A stretch of DNA of 64,000 nt from Bacteroidales bacterium (GTDB lineage: Bacteria; Bacteroidota; Bacteroidia; Bacteroidales; VadinHA17). Under the pieces are notes generated by a model. That model was not told the origin of the DNA. It made no database searches and was given only the letters and a program-made list of their open reading frames with translations. Below, piece after piece: positions 42,918 through 53,088 of this stretch. The stretch spans positions 62,001-126,000 of the forward strand of contig JALHSP010000056.1 of the NCBI GenBank assembly GCA_022865305.1, given 5' to 3'. How positions within the stretch are numbered: position 1 is the first letter of the stretch; every line of letters begins with the position of its first letter. The position numbers and the translations under genes are program-made.

Positions 42918-45900
42918 TTAGAAATTTACATTTATACCGAAAGTGAAGGTCCTTGCCTGGGGAGCTGTATTTCTATCAATTCCAGGGGACAAATTGGTAT
43001 CACCATTCGTAGACACTTCAGGGTCCGATCCTGAGTACTTTGTAAATATGAAAGCATTAAATGCCTGAGTATACAACCGGATAGATTGTATTCCCAACTG
43101 AGAAGGAAGTTTCTTAAATGTGTAGCCCAAACTTATATTCCTGACTTTAACGTAGTCACCACGTTCAACATTCTGTGATGCCACCATTGTAGAACCATTT
43201 GACAAATTATCTCCGAAAATTGGTTTGGGAATGTCAGTTATATCGCCAGCTTTCTTCCAGGCTTCTTCATACACTTCAACAGAATTATTCCAGAATCTTT
43301 GATCTCTTAAACCTGCTTTTGATCCGAAATAATTATAGAAATCGAATGCGTAAGTAAGGCCTAAATTAAAATCAAAGCCATTATAATTCAATATATTTTC
43401 CAAACCGCCATATACTTTTGGTATAGGTGAACCTAACGGTTTCCCATCAGTTGCAATACCGATTGCAGGTGCTGTCGTACCGTCATCACGATAGGTCCAG
43501 TTAGACTGCCCAACCGGTACCGTAAAAGAATAAAGCACCTCTCTACCATCTTTGTCCAAAAATATTCTGCTCCCGTTATCAGGATCAACTCCATTGGTTC
43601 TTACTCCGAAAATCATCCCAATTGGATATCCGACCATAGTACGGTTAGTAGTTTCAGTTGTACCACCCGAATATCCGGTTATGAAATCTAAACCAGGTGC
43701 TAATGAAGTGACTTCATTTTTCAATGTGCTGAGGTTAAGAGTAGTTGTCCACTGCAAATTCTTTTTCGATATATTATAACTGGTTAAGGATAATTCGAAT
43801 CCTTTATTAAACATTGATCCGACGTTTTGAGGAATCGAATTTCCTGGAATTCCTTTTGAGGGCGCTTGTGGTGTATTCAAAATCAGGTTATTAATATCGT
43901 TGTAAAAATAACTCATATCAACCTGTATTCTGTCCCTGAGAATCCCAAATGAAAGGCCGAAATCGTATTTATCACTGGACTCCCACTTTAAATCAGCATT
44001 ACCAGCCTGCGAGAAGAACAAAGTCGGCACTAATGAATAAACCCCTGCACTATATAAAAACAGAGATCCGAAATTATCAATACCTGAGATATTTCCAACC
44101 CGTCCATAACTTGCTTTCAGTCGAAGGTCAGAAACATATTCACCAATAGTACTTTTTATAAAATTTTCTTCCGATAAAGCCCACATCAGGGAGACACCAC
44201 CAAATGTACCAAATTTCTTTCCTGGTGCAAGACCTGAGAAACCATCTCTTCTTCCACTTATTTCAAGGTAATATTTTTTTGAATAATTAAAATTAACCCT
44301 GGTGAAGTATGAAATAAAATAGTTTTCTGTTTGTGTAAGGCCTCCAGGATTCAGAGGTGTGACCCATGAACCCTGGTATGTTGTAAAGAAAGGATCTGCA
44401 ACCTGTGATCTGTTTCCTCCCCATCCATTTATTGTTGTGTATTGCTCTTCAGCACCAATAAGCAGATTCAGATTAAACTTATTTACAAATGTTGTTAAAT
44501 AATTTGCTGTATTTGTCCATGTCCAGCGATTTCTTCTATTAAATGTATTTGAAGCAGTACCGTTGGAACTATATCCATCTCCCTGAACCGGAGATTGGAA
44601 CGAAATACTTTCTGTACCTATATTATCAATTCCGTAAACAGTTTTTAGGGAAAGTCCTTTTATAGGAGTAAGAGTAGCTGAAAAGGTAAAAAGTAATCTT
44701 TCACCTTCACTGGTGAATTTATTGTTATCAATAACCGGAATGGGGTTAAGATAGCCTACACTCCCGCCCGGGTTGCCCCATGTACCCAAATTATTACCAT
44801 TTAAATTCAGTTGGCCATCATTATAAACATTAGGTGCAACTGCAATATTATAGGGTCCAACTATAGGAGAAGTAACAAATGCTAAACGAGCAATTCCTGA
44901 GGTATTGAAAGCCTGTCCAGGTAAAGAGCCTGTATTTGGAGCAGCATTAAGAGAATTTGTATATCCAAAATTAGCGCTAAGATTAAAGTAATCAGTCACT
45001 TTCTGGTCAAGATTTAAACGAACATTTTTTCTTGTGAACTGGTTTTTCACAATAATCCCAGCTTGATCCGTATATCCAACAGAGAGGTAATAGTTTGTAC
45101 TTCTAGTTGCACCAGAAATCGATAATGCATGATTTTGCTGGAATCCGGTTTTATAAATATAATCTGACCATTTTGTGTCAATTGTATTACCATCTGCATC
45201 TGTTGATAAGAAAAACATAGCACCACCATTAAGAGGAGTATTATTTGGCGGAGCATTGAGGAGACGGATATCATTGTAGTTTTTCCTCGCTAAATTTTTA
45301 TGTTCAACATATTGTGCAGCATTCATTACTTCAAAAAGTTTATAAGGCTTTGACCAGCCCATATAAAAATCATAGGTTATCTTGGGTTTTTCACTTGCTG
45401 CACCTCTTTTAGTGGTGATAAGAATTACACCATTAGCAGCCCTGGATCCATAAACAGCTGTTGCTGAAGCATCCTTAAGGATTTCCAATGAAGCAATATC
45501 TGCCGGATTTATATCGGCAAGTGTATTCGAAGCAGAACTGTTTGATGAGACATCTCCTGTAAAAATAGGAACGCCATCGACCACAATTAATGGAGACGAA
45601 CTACCAGTAATGGAATTATAACCTCTTACCCTGATAACCGGAGGATTGTTTAAAACACCGTTGGGCAATGTAATGCTAACTCCTGAAGCTTTTCCTTGCA
45701 ATGACTGGTCAAAACTCTGCACTGGAATAGATTTGATTGCATCTCCTTTAACAGAAGCAATTGAACCTGCTATATCACGTTTCTGCTGTGTACCATATGC
45801 TACAACCACAACCTCATCAACATTGAACAAGTCCTGCTTTAAAACTATGTCAATCCTTGTCCTGCCCTGGATAGCCGCCTCCTGCGTGACAAATCCAATA

Positions 45901-46124
45901 AAGCTGAATACAAGGGACTGGGCACTGGCAGGTGCTGAAAGAGTATACTTACCGTCTGCTCCTGAAATTGCACCTACAGTCGTTCCCTTGACAGTAATGT
46001 TAACTCCGGGTAACGGAAGACCGTCTTCAGAGCCGGTTACTGTCCCGGAAATCTGCACTGTCTGAGCCATAACAACTGAGCCTGTTATGAGCAACAGTGA
46101 AAATAGCCATAAAATTCTTTTCAT
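42918..46124 (-). CDS. SusC/RagA family TonB-dependent outer-membrane transporter (locus 1)
   Basis: This 1068-residue protein imports a large nutrient across the outer membrane using TonB energy. A signal peptide (MKRILWLFSLLLITGSVVMAQ) is followed by a carboxypeptidase-regulatory-like beta-sandwich (SGTVTGSEDGLPLPGVNITV) and the TonB-box-like VDEVVVVAYGT. The plug contains VIRVRGYNSITGSSSPLIVVDGVP and SLEILKDASATAVYGSRAANGVILITTK. The beta-barrel fills the rest and ends with an aromatic residue. It pairs with susD1 downstream. A promoter with a dyad over the -33 box lies 35-70 bases upstream. Confidence 0.96.
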   Translation of the reverse strand: MKRILWLFSLLLITGSVVMAQTVQISGTVTGSEDGLPLPGVNITVKGTTVGAISGADGKYTLSAPASAQSLVFSFIGFVTQEAAIQGRTRIDIVLKQDLFNVDEVVVVAYGTQQKRDIAGSIASVKGDAIKSIPVQSFDQSLQGKASGVSITLPNGVLNNPPVIRVRGYNSITGSSSPLIVVDGVPIFTGDVSSNSSASNTLADINPADIASLEILKDASATAVYGSRAANGVILITTKRGAASEKPKITYDFYMGWSKPYKLFEVMNAAQYVEHKNLARKNYNDIRLLNAPPNNTPLNGGAMFFLSTDADGNTIDTKWSDYIYKTGFQQNHALSISGATRSTNYYLSVGYTDQAGIIVKNQFTRKNVRLNLDQKVTDYFNLSANFGYTNSLNAAPNTGSLPGQAFNTSGIARLAFVTSPIVGPYNIAVAPNVYNDGQLNLNGNNLGTWGNPGGSVGYLNPIPVIDNNKFTSEGERLLFTFSATLTPIKGLSLKTVYGIDNIGTESISFQSPVQGDGYSSNGTASNTFNRRNRWTWTNTANYLTTFVNKFNLNLLIGAEEQYTTINGWGGNRSQVADPFFTTYQGSWVTPLNPGGLTQTENYFISYFTRVNFNYSKKYYLEISGRRDGFSGLAPGKKFGTFGGVSLMWALSEENFIKSTIGEYVSDLRLKASYGRVGNISGIDNFGSLFLYSAGVYSLVPTLFFSQAGNADLKWESSDKYDFGLSFGILRDRIQVDMSYFYNDINNLILNTPQAPSKGIPGNSIPQNVGSMFNKGFELSLTSYNISKKNLQWTTTLNLSTLKNEVTSLAPGLDFITGYSGGTTETTNRTMVGYPIGMIFGVRTNGVDPDNGSRIFLDKDGREVLYSFTVPVGQSNWTYRDDGTTAPAIGIATDGKPLGSPIPKVYGGLENILNYNGFDFNLGLTYAFDFYNYFGSKAGLRDQRFWNNSVEVYEEAWKKAGDITDIPKPIFGDNLSNGSTMVASQNVERGDYVKVRNISLGYTFKKLPSQLGIQSIRLYTQAFNAFIFTKYSGSDPEVSTNGDTNLSPGIDRNTAPQARTFTFGINVNF

Positions 46125-46158
46125 AAATAAAAGTTTAGGTTAATAGAATAATCGCCTG

Positions 46159-46194
46159 CTAAGGTATTTAATTATTTTAAATGACAAATGTCAT
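46159..46194 (-). promoter_or_regulatory. Promoter and dyad operator of susC1
   Basis: On the minus strand TTTG (46185-46188), an 18-base spacer and TACCTTAG (46159-46166) resemble the TTTG/TAnnTTTG consensus with one mismatch. The palindrome ATGACAAATGTCAT (46181-46194) covers the -33 box. The same layout, with matching spacing, precedes susC2. Confidence 0.55.
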
Positions 46195-46259
46195 ATTCAA
46201 CTTTTCTGACCTTTACTACAGTTTTTGCTGTTTTATTATCTCTGTATCAGCCACACAAC

Positions 46260-46289
46260 AAAAAAGGCTGCTCGTGAGAGTCAGCCTTT
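46260..46289 (-). terminator. Intrinsic terminator after susD2
   Basis: AAAGGCTG and CAGCCTTT form an 8-base stem, with a T-run on the minus strand. It lies 32 bases after the susD2 stop and before the susC1 promoter, separating the two SusC/SusD operons. Confidence 0.85.
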
Positions 46290-46320
46290 CTCAAATTGAT
46301 ATAAATTCAATAGGAATTTA

Positions 46321-47793
46321 TTACAGAGGGTTCTGCTCCATTAACGGATTGGCATCCATTTCCTGTTTCGGGATCAGGAATACGAAATTTTTATCTCCTG
46401 CAGGAAAATAACCAGCGGCATTCCATAATGATGTTGTATGGCCAAGATCAGCTCTGTTTAAATCAAGGTTCAGACGCTTAAGGTCAAAAAAGCGGAATCC
46501 TTCTCCCCATAGTTCACACCTGCGTTGCATTAATATTTCCTGAATCAAAGGATCCCCGGTCAATACACTTTGAACATAAGAAGGATCTCTTTTGGAAACC
46601 AGGTTAAATAATGCTGTCTGAGCGTCAGCATCTCTTCCACCCTGGCGGGCTATTGCCTCTGCCTCTATAAGATACATCTCCCCGGCTTTCATATACAAAT
46701 AGTCATTTGTCCAGTTTGACTGACCGGCTGCATCATATCCACCGTTCCCTGTAAATTTCTTTCCAACCCTTGCTTTGCCAGCAATAGTTTTGAATACTTT
46801 TTTCCGTTCATCAGTTGCACTCATATAGTCATAAACAACAGTACTGATAATTTTATGATTTCCAAGAGTAGCATAACCACCAAAATATGGATCAATATGT
46901 GAAAACCAGGAAGCATAACTTGTTTGTTGCTCGGTAATAAGAACTGCTCCCCACATCCATTCGGTGTTATCAGCTTTATTCCAGCCATAACCGTATTTGG
47001 TAGCCGGAACCAGAGCATGACCGGTACGTGCAGCAACTGCCATTGCTTCAGCAGTTGTATACTGACCCGTGGTTAAGGCAACACGTGCTTTAATCCCTTG
47101 TGCAACTCTGAGATCTATTTCAGATACATTGACCTTATTATAAGTAGAACTTGTAAAGAGAGTTATTGCTTCATCAAGATCAGAATTGATCTGCGTATAA
47201 ACTTCTGCTACCGTAGATCTTGCCTTTCCTGTCTGGGTGGGCTCAGTATAAATGGGAATGCCAAGATGCGTATTTGCTCCCCCGATATCATACCTGTCAG
47301 CATATAACTGCACCAGCTGGTAGAAGCTGAATGCCCTGTATGTAAGAGCATTCGCTTTTATGAACTGAACACGTGCCACATTCAGGGCAGCATCTGATGC
47401 ATTGTCAATATTTGCCAGAATGATATTTGCATTATCCACTATGTCATAATAATATGACCAAACCCATTCGAGATTACCCGAGTTAATATTCCTGTGGTCA
47501 AGGTACTGATACCAGGCTACAAACCAGCCGTAACCGCGTTCACTCTGGAAGAAGTCTTCACCAAGTAAATCAACAGCCATGTCAATAGCTTTTTGACCGT
47601 ATCTGTCATGAGAAGAGTAGAAAGCATATGTTGACCGGTGTATTCCATGTAAGAGAGTATGGTTACCCCCAACGGTTGATAACAGGTCTTTCTCTGCCAG
47701 GCTTGAAGTTGGTACCCTTTCCAGGTATTCTTTTTCACAGCTTGATAAAATGAACAGAGACAGGCTTATAATAAGCAAAAATAACTTTTTCAT
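46321..47793 (-). CDS. SusD/RagB family nutrient-binding lipoprotein (locus 2)
   Basis: This 490-residue lipoprotein has the lipobox LFILSSC near residue 19 and the SusD-type helical fold. Landmarks are KANALTYRAFSFYQLVQLYADRY near residue 150, a C-terminal AGEMYLIEAEAIARQGG and ILMQRRCELWGEGFRFFDLKRL. The lid function for SusC2 is inferred from family. It lies 11 bases after susC2. Sequence similarity to susD1 is only at family level, so the two loci probably handle different substrates. Confidence 0.95.
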   Translation of the reverse strand: MKKLFLLIISLSLFILSSCEKEYLERVPTSSLAEKDLLSTVGGNHTLLHGIHRSTYAFYSSHDRYGQKAIDMAVDLLGEDFFQSERGYGWFVAWYQYLDHRNINSGNLEWVWSYYYDIVDNANIILANIDNASDAALNVARVQFIKANALTYRAFSFYQLVQLYADRYDIGGANTHLGIPIYTEPTQTGKARSTVAEVYTQINSDLDEAITLFTSSTYNKVNVSEIDLRVAQGIKARVALTTGQYTTAEAMAVAARTGHALVPATKYGYGWNKADNTEWMWGAVLITEQQTSYASWFSHIDPYFGGYATLGNHKIISTVVYDYMSATDERKKVFKTIAGKARVGKKFTGNGGYDAAGQSNWTNDYLYMKAGEMYLIEAEAIARQGGRDADAQTALFNLVSKRDPSYVQSVLTGDPLIQEILMQRRCELWGEGFRFFDLKRLNLDLNRADLGHTTSLWNAAGYFPAGDKNFVFLIPKQEMDANPLMEQNPL

Positions 47794-47804
47794 ATTTTTT
47801 CTGA

Positions 47805-50800
47805 TTAGAAAGTTAAATTAACTCCAAAACTTATTATTCTGCTGGGAACGTAAGTGAAGTCTGCAGTCCCGCCAAATGATTGTTGCGGATCCATCCCTTT
47901 GCGCTTGCATAATAATCCGAGGTTATCACCTGAAACAAAAACTCTTAGATCTGACATATCTAAAGCTTTGGAGATTGATACAGGGAGACTATATGACAGA
48001 GTAACATTTCTCAATGACATATAGCTTGAACTTATTAAATAACGTGAAGAAGCAGCAGTTGCAGCAGTGTAGTTATTTTGAAGGCGGGGTACATTAGTTA
48101 TGTCGCCTTGTTTTTGCCAACGATTTAGAATATCGGTTGACCAGTTTGACCCAAAAGCACCTGTATGCATTAATGTAGCCCAGTTTGAATCGTACATTTT
48201 CCCTCCAAGTGAGTAAGTAACTAGAGCTGAAACCTCAAATCCTTTATAAGAAATGGTGTTTGTTACACCACCATATAAATCAGGGATGGAAGTTCCTACA
48301 TAATAATAGCTTGCTGCATTCTGATCTTTTGTTGTTTCACGTCCTGTAACATTTCCTTCTGTATCTTTAATATCTTTATAATACAAAGCGCTTCCATCAG
48401 CAGGATCGACTCCAGCCCACTCCCTTAACCAAAAATCGTAAATAGAGTGACCCTCAGATAATTTCTTCGTTCCTGAAACTATTTCCTGGGGTTTACCGTC
48501 TGAACCGAGAGGCATTTTTGTTATCTTATTCTTATAAGTAGTGGCATTAACCTCTAAATTCCATCTCAGATCATTTACTTTAAAGATATCTGCTCCAATT
48601 GTCAGTTCAATACCCTTATTATTCATGGATCCTATATTCTGCCAATTTGACGAGATCCCGGTCGATTGAGGGAGTGGCACACTAAATAACAGGTTGCTCG
48701 AATTTCGAATGAAATATTCGATTGTACCTGTAATGCGTTTTAGCATATTAAATTCAATTCCAACATTGAGGTTTGCGTTTTTCTCCCATTTCAATGCTTT
48801 GTTTTCCAACTGAGAATGCAAAGCTCCATTATAGTTGCCATTGTTCCTTCCGGAAATGGAGAAAAGACTTTGCCATCCATAATAGTTGCCAATATCATCA
48901 TTACCTTGTTCACCGAATGAAGCTTTTAATTTAAGATCGTCGATCCATGAAAGGTTCTGCATGAAGGACTCCTGACTGATTCTCCAGGATCCACCCAGCG
49001 ACCAGAAATTACCCCAGCGAACATCTTTAAAGAATCTCGAAGAGCCATCTGTTCGAAATGAACCGGAGAAGTAATATTTATCAGAGAAATTGTAATCTCC
49101 ACGGAAGAGGTAACTGTCAATTGAATATTCATCTGAAGATGAACTATTTCCTTCTGCTACTGAGGCAGCAACAAGCTCAGTTGTGGGAATAGTAAAACCT
49201 GTTCTGGTGGCATAGACATTAGACCAGGTATATAAATAATTTTCGTGACCAGCCAATAATGATACACTATGAGATCCGAACTTCTTGTTCCAGGTCAGAA
49301 TCTCGTTCATAGTGTACGAAATTACTTTTCTGTACTCTTTTGTAGAACGTCCTTTGACTGCCTCAGCATCTGCATAAAGATAATTTTGATAGGTAGTAAG
49401 GAAGTAGTTGGACAAGTCAGTATTATAAGATACTCTGAATTTGAAATCCTTCAGAAATGAAATTTCTGCACCAATACGAGCAGAAAAAGTATTCAAAGCA
49501 GTAGACCTTTCATCTATTGGAAGGGTAAGCATAAGGTTTGAGTTTGGAGCATAAGGACGTGTATGTCCGGCCCACTTATAAATACTTGTACCTCCACCCA
49601 GATCGAACATAGGGTTTCCATTACCATCCAAAATAATTTCTCCTTTAGCGTCACGTTGCCAGATAGGATATAGCGGCCCCATCACCCTGCCATAGTAAAA
49701 GGGATTTGTTGTATAAGTACCTTCGGCAAGGAATCCAACCTGCTTGGATGTTGCACCCGACAACGAAGCATCCATTTTCAGCCATTTTTTCACTTGTGAT
49801 TCGGCACCTACTCTCCCTGTAAGACGCTTAAATGTTGACCATTTTACCATACCTTCCTCATTTAAGCTCGCAACAGATGCAAAATATTTGCTTTTTTCAT
49901 TACCTCCGCTTAGAGAAAGGTTATAATCCTGTCTGAGCCCGGTTTGTGCCAGATTTTTATTCCAATCGTCGTAATAAAGCAATTCAGCATTTGGATTTAA
50001 TTTACCATCCAATCCAATTAACTGATCATTTGCTACATTATAACTATTATAACCACCCAATTTGTTCACTATTCCGCTAGTTGTATTTCCACTGGCTACA
50101 GTAGCTGCATTTTCCGGAGTATAACCACTGGCGTTAACAAGAGCGTTCCGCCAGCCTTCCCACATCAGTTCATAATAATCTTTAACTCCAACTCTCTCAT
50201 ACTCAGGTATTGCCCTGCTTACAGCACCAAGAGTTGCTCTAAAATTGACACGAGTCTGACCAGAAGTTCCTTTTTTGGTGGTGATTATTATCACACCATT
50301 GGCACCACGTGCTCCATACAAAGCGGCGGAAGTAGCATCCTTTAAAACAGAAATAGATTCAATATCATTTGTATTAATTGAATTAAGATTTCCGTCAAAA
50401 GGAGCACCATCAACAACATATAGAGGTGAACTTGAGGCATTAACTGATCCGATTCCTCTGATCCGGATATTTGCACTTGAACCTGGTTGTCCGATACCTC
50501 CGGTAACCTGCACTCCTGCTGCCACACCTTCAAGAGCCTTTGCAGGAGAAGCTGTTTGAATTTTCATAATTTTATCAGCTTTAACCATATCAGCCGAACC
50601 AGTAAAGGATGACCTGGTTGATGTTCCATAAGCAATTACGACAACCTCATCAACTGAAACAAGGGCAGTTGACAGAGCTACATTGATAGTTGTCCTCCCG
50701 GAAATTGGCTCTTCCCTGTCTGCCATTCCGACAAAAGAAAATACCAGAATTTCAGCATTCACTGGCACTTCCAGCTGATATCTCCCGTCAGCCCCTGTGA

Positions 50801-50957
50801 TTACTCCGATGGTAGTTCCTTTTACAGTCACATTAACTCCGGGGATTTCAGATCCATCCTCCTCAGAGGTCACTTGCCCGGAAATCCGCACTGTCTGAGC
50901 CATAACAAGAGATCCAGTTATGATCAGCAGCAAAAAAAGCAATAAGACTTTTTTCAT
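47805..50957 (-). CDS. SusC/RagA family TonB-dependent outer-membrane transporter (locus 2)
   Basis: This protein of 1050 residues is a TonB-dependent importer paired with susD2. The start at 50957 gives the signal peptide MKKVLLLFLLLIITGSLVMAQ; an ATG-like start 20 codons upstream would place it inside the promoter. A regulatory-like domain (SGQVTSEEDGSEIPGVNVTV), TonB-box-like VDEVVVIAYGTS, plug (GQPGSSANIRIRGIGSVNASSSP) and barrel follow. Its signal peptide and the domain after it match SusC1 more closely than the barrel does, so the 5' region may have been exchanged. No enzyme gene is linked. Confidence 0.96.
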   Translation of the reverse strand: MKKVLLLFLLLIITGSLVMAQTVRISGQVTSEEDGSEIPGVNVTVKGTTIGVITGADGRYQLEVPVNAEILVFSFVGMADREEPISGRTTINVALSTALVSVDEVVVIAYGTSTRSSFTGSADMVKADKIMKIQTASPAKALEGVAAGVQVTGGIGQPGSSANIRIRGIGSVNASSSPLYVVDGAPFDGNLNSINTNDIESISVLKDATSAALYGARGANGVIIITTKKGTSGQTRVNFRATLGAVSRAIPEYERVGVKDYYELMWEGWRNALVNASGYTPENAATVASGNTTSGIVNKLGGYNSYNVANDQLIGLDGKLNPNAELLYYDDWNKNLAQTGLRQDYNLSLSGGNEKSKYFASVASLNEEGMVKWSTFKRLTGRVGAESQVKKWLKMDASLSGATSKQVGFLAEGTYTTNPFYYGRVMGPLYPIWQRDAKGEIILDGNGNPMFDLGGGTSIYKWAGHTRPYAPNSNLMLTLPIDERSTALNTFSARIGAEISFLKDFKFRVSYNTDLSNYFLTTYQNYLYADAEAVKGRSTKEYRKVISYTMNEILTWNKKFGSHSVSLLAGHENYLYTWSNVYATRTGFTIPTTELVAASVAEGNSSSSDEYSIDSYLFRGDYNFSDKYYFSGSFRTDGSSRFFKDVRWGNFWSLGGSWRISQESFMQNLSWIDDLKLKASFGEQGNDDIGNYYGWQSLFSISGRNNGNYNGALHSQLENKALKWEKNANLNVGIEFNMLKRITGTIEYFIRNSSNLLFSVPLPQSTGISSNWQNIGSMNNKGIELTIGADIFKVNDLRWNLEVNATTYKNKITKMPLGSDGKPQEIVSGTKKLSEGHSIYDFWLREWAGVDPADGSALYYKDIKDTEGNVTGRETTKDQNAASYYYVGTSIPDLYGGVTNTISYKGFEVSALVTYSLGGKMYDSNWATLMHTGAFGSNWSTDILNRWQKQGDITNVPRLQNNYTAATAASSRYLISSSYMSLRNVTLSYSLPVSISKALDMSDLRVFVSGDNLGLLCKRKGMDPQQSFGGTADFTYVPSRIISFGVNLTF

Positions 50958-50988
50958 AAAAAACAGATTTAGGTTAATAATACAATTT

Positions 50989-51024
50989 CGAATATACATA
51001 AATAATTTTAATGACAATAATCAT
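50989..51024 (-). promoter_or_regulatory. Promoter and dyad operator of susC2
   Basis: On the minus strand ATTG (51015-51018), an 18-base spacer and TATATTCG (50989-50996) form a -33/-7 pair with one mismatch each. An imperfect dyad ATGA-N6-TCAT (51011-51024) covers the -33 box. The remainder of the 327-base gap to ftcD is AT-rich and carries a lone terminator-like arm at 51146-51159, but no gene. Confidence 0.5.
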
Positions 51025-51284
51025 TTTTATGCATCTCTATTAAAAATTGCTTAAAAGTAGTCAATTTGAAATTTCGGAAAAATTTACATTTTTCTTTGTA
51101 AGTTATTGTATTTTCGATATTTAGAGTAATAAAAAAGTCGGGATCCAACAAAAAAGGCTAATAATGAGGTTTTTAATAACTTTTATTTGAATTAATGATC
51201 AGAGATTAATATCATTTTACATCCAAGATATGAAATAATATGTACATACAGTGAAAATAATCTGTCAATATTTTATATGAAGGT

Positions 51285-52955
51285 TTATGATTTGCTTTTG
51301 TTGCTAATCAACAATTCAACTTTTTTAAGGATATTTTCTTCTTCCCTGCCCGCTTTTAACTCAATGGTACGACCTTTGTCTAAAATATCTTTGACAAATT
51401 TCTTGTTGTCGAGTCCGGATCCGTTTATCTGAACATTCAAAAAGGCTCCCCATATACACGACCGCAAGGCCAATGCCCCTGTTCCGGCATCTGTCACAGA
51501 GTTGGGATTTCCTTTTTCAACCATTTCTCTTAAAAGTTCAAAACCTGAATAGGCTGTTTCCATTACCCTGAATGGAACCAAAATAGCATTCCTGGTAGCT
51601 GCCTGAACAGCATCATTTCTGATTTTTTTCTCTTCTTCACTCTTTTTCGGAAGCCTGTAAGCTTCAATTATTTTATTAAATGCCTCTGTATCTTCATCCA
51701 CCAGATCTAAAAGCTTGTTCTGTATTTCCTTTCCCCTTTCTGCCCAGTCGGAGAATTCTTTCCACCTGTCGTCCCAACCTTTCTTATGGCTCGACAGGTT
51801 AGCTACCATTGTGCCCAGAGCAACGCCAAGCGCTCCCATATAAGCTGATACTGAACCTCCTCCAGGCGCCGGAGATTCAGAAGCGGTCTCATTCATGAAT
51901 TCCCTGAGATTCATGCCGGCCAGTTTTCTTTTTCCTTTTTCTGCCATTACATATTCAATTATTTTTTCTTCCGGTTTAAAAGTATGTATTTCACTTAGTC
52001 CCATCGATTTTATAGCTATTTTAATAAGTTCATCATCTGGTACTCCTGTTGACCTTTGTTGTTTTTCAAGGAAATACCGTCCTGCATCAAGCATTGCCCT
52101 GAGAGGAATAAGCCCTACCAGCTCTGAACCGGTCACCCTGACTCCCCGCGCATCAGCTTTACGGCAGACCTCATCAAAAGCAATATGCACCGGGGTAACC
52201 GATATATTGGTGAGGTTCATTGAAATCTGTGCTATGCCGTATTCCTCAATGAACCAGCCTATTGCCTTAACACTTTTAAGTGTACCAGGTACACTTATTT
52301 GTTTTCCTTTGTCATTTGTAATGCTCCTGCCTTTCTCCCGCACATCGAAAGCTATTGCATTAGCCCGTCGCGTTGATGTGGTATTCAGATTGACGTTAAA
52401 TGCGACGAGAAAATCCCGCGCTCCGACGGCAGTCGCACCTGATCTCTTATTAAAAACTGCCGGTCCGAAATCAGGCTTCCATATGGGATCTGCCAGCTTT
52501 TCTTTTAACCCTTCATATTCCCCGGCCCTGCAATTTGCCAGGTTTTTTCGTTTTTCTTCAAAAGCAGCGTTTTCATAACAATAGACCGGTATCTTCAGCT
52601 CTTTTCCAATCCTTTCGGCAACTTTACGTGCAATAATAACCACCTCCTCCATTGTGATACCTGAAACCGGGATAAAAGGGCATACATCAGTGGCACCCAT
52701 TCGCGGATGCTCCCCGTGATGCTTTGACATATCAATGACTTCTGAAGCTTTTTTAACTGCAAGGAATGCTGCTTCCGAAACGACATCAGGATCTCCGACA
52801 AAAGTTATAACAGTCCTGTTTGTATCTTTCCCCGGATCAACATCAAGAAGTTTTACCCCTTCAACCGATTCAATTGCGTCTGTAATCTGCTTAATGACAG
52901 ACATATTCCTGCCTTCACTGAAATTCGGAACGCATTCAATAATCTTTTTCTCCAT
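51285..52955 (-). CDS. ftcD: Glutamate formimidoyltransferase/formiminotetrahydrofolate cyclodeaminase
   Basis: This 556-residue bifunctional enzyme of histidine degradation moves the formimino group from formiminoglutamate to tetrahydrofolate, then cyclises it to methenyl-THF with loss of ammonia. The N-terminal transferase (residues 1-320) is recognised by IIECVPNFSEGRNMSVI and KHHGEHPRMGATDVCPFIPV. The C-terminal cyclodeaminase has ETASESPAPGGGSVSAYMGA. The domain order and length match fused FtcD. hutI lies 133 bases upstream on the same strand, with a palindromic repeat between; hutH and hutU are not in the window. Confidence 0.96.
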   Translation of the reverse strand: MEKKIIECVPNFSEGRNMSVIKQITDAIESVEGVKLLDVDPGKDTNRTVITFVGDPDVVSEAAFLAVKKASEVIDMSKHHGEHPRMGATDVCPFIPVSGITMEEVVIIARKVAERIGKELKIPVYCYENAAFEEKRKNLANCRAGEYEGLKEKLADPIWKPDFGPAVFNKRSGATAVGARDFLVAFNVNLNTTSTRRANAIAFDVREKGRSITNDKGKQISVPGTLKSVKAIGWFIEEYGIAQISMNLTNISVTPVHIAFDEVCRKADARGVRVTGSELVGLIPLRAMLDAGRYFLEKQQRSTGVPDDELIKIAIKSMGLSEIHTFKPEEKIIEYVMAEKGKRKLAGMNLREFMNETASESPAPGGGSVSAYMGALGVALGTMVANLSSHKKGWDDRWKEFSDWAERGKEIQNKLLDLVDEDTEAFNKIIEAYRLPKKSEEEKKIRNDAVQAATRNAILVPFRVMETAYSGFELLREMVEKGNPNSVTDAGTGALALRSCIWGAFLNVQINGSGLDNKKFVKDILDKGRTIELKAGREEENILKKVELLISNKSKS

Positions 52956-53017
52956 AAAAACTAATTCTCCTTTTTGTTACTCCCCTTCCCCTGAAATTAT
53001 ACCTCCTGCCTCTGATG

Positions 53018-53088
53018 TCATACCCCCCTGCCCCCCTAAAAGGGTCCAGGGGGATTGGGGGGCTTCCCCAAGGGGTAACGGGGGGTTC
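53018..53088. repeat. G/C-rich palindromic element between hutI and ftcD
   Basis: Runs CCCCCC, CCCCCC and GGGGG, GGGGGG alternate around short centres (AAAAGGGTCCAGG, TTCCCCAAGGGG) and could form nested hairpins. It belongs to the dispersed G/C-rich family and lies in the 133-base gap inside a presumed operon. Confidence 0.65.

Noticed and set aside
41430-50957. Recent duplication of the whole SusC/SusD locus
   Set aside because: Only the promoter, signal-peptide region and terminator look alike; the SusC barrels and the SusD proteins are too different for a recent copy.
51895-52578. 227-codon open frame antisense to ftcD
   Set aside because: It lies entirely inside a clear ftcD gene on the other strand and shows no coding features of its own.
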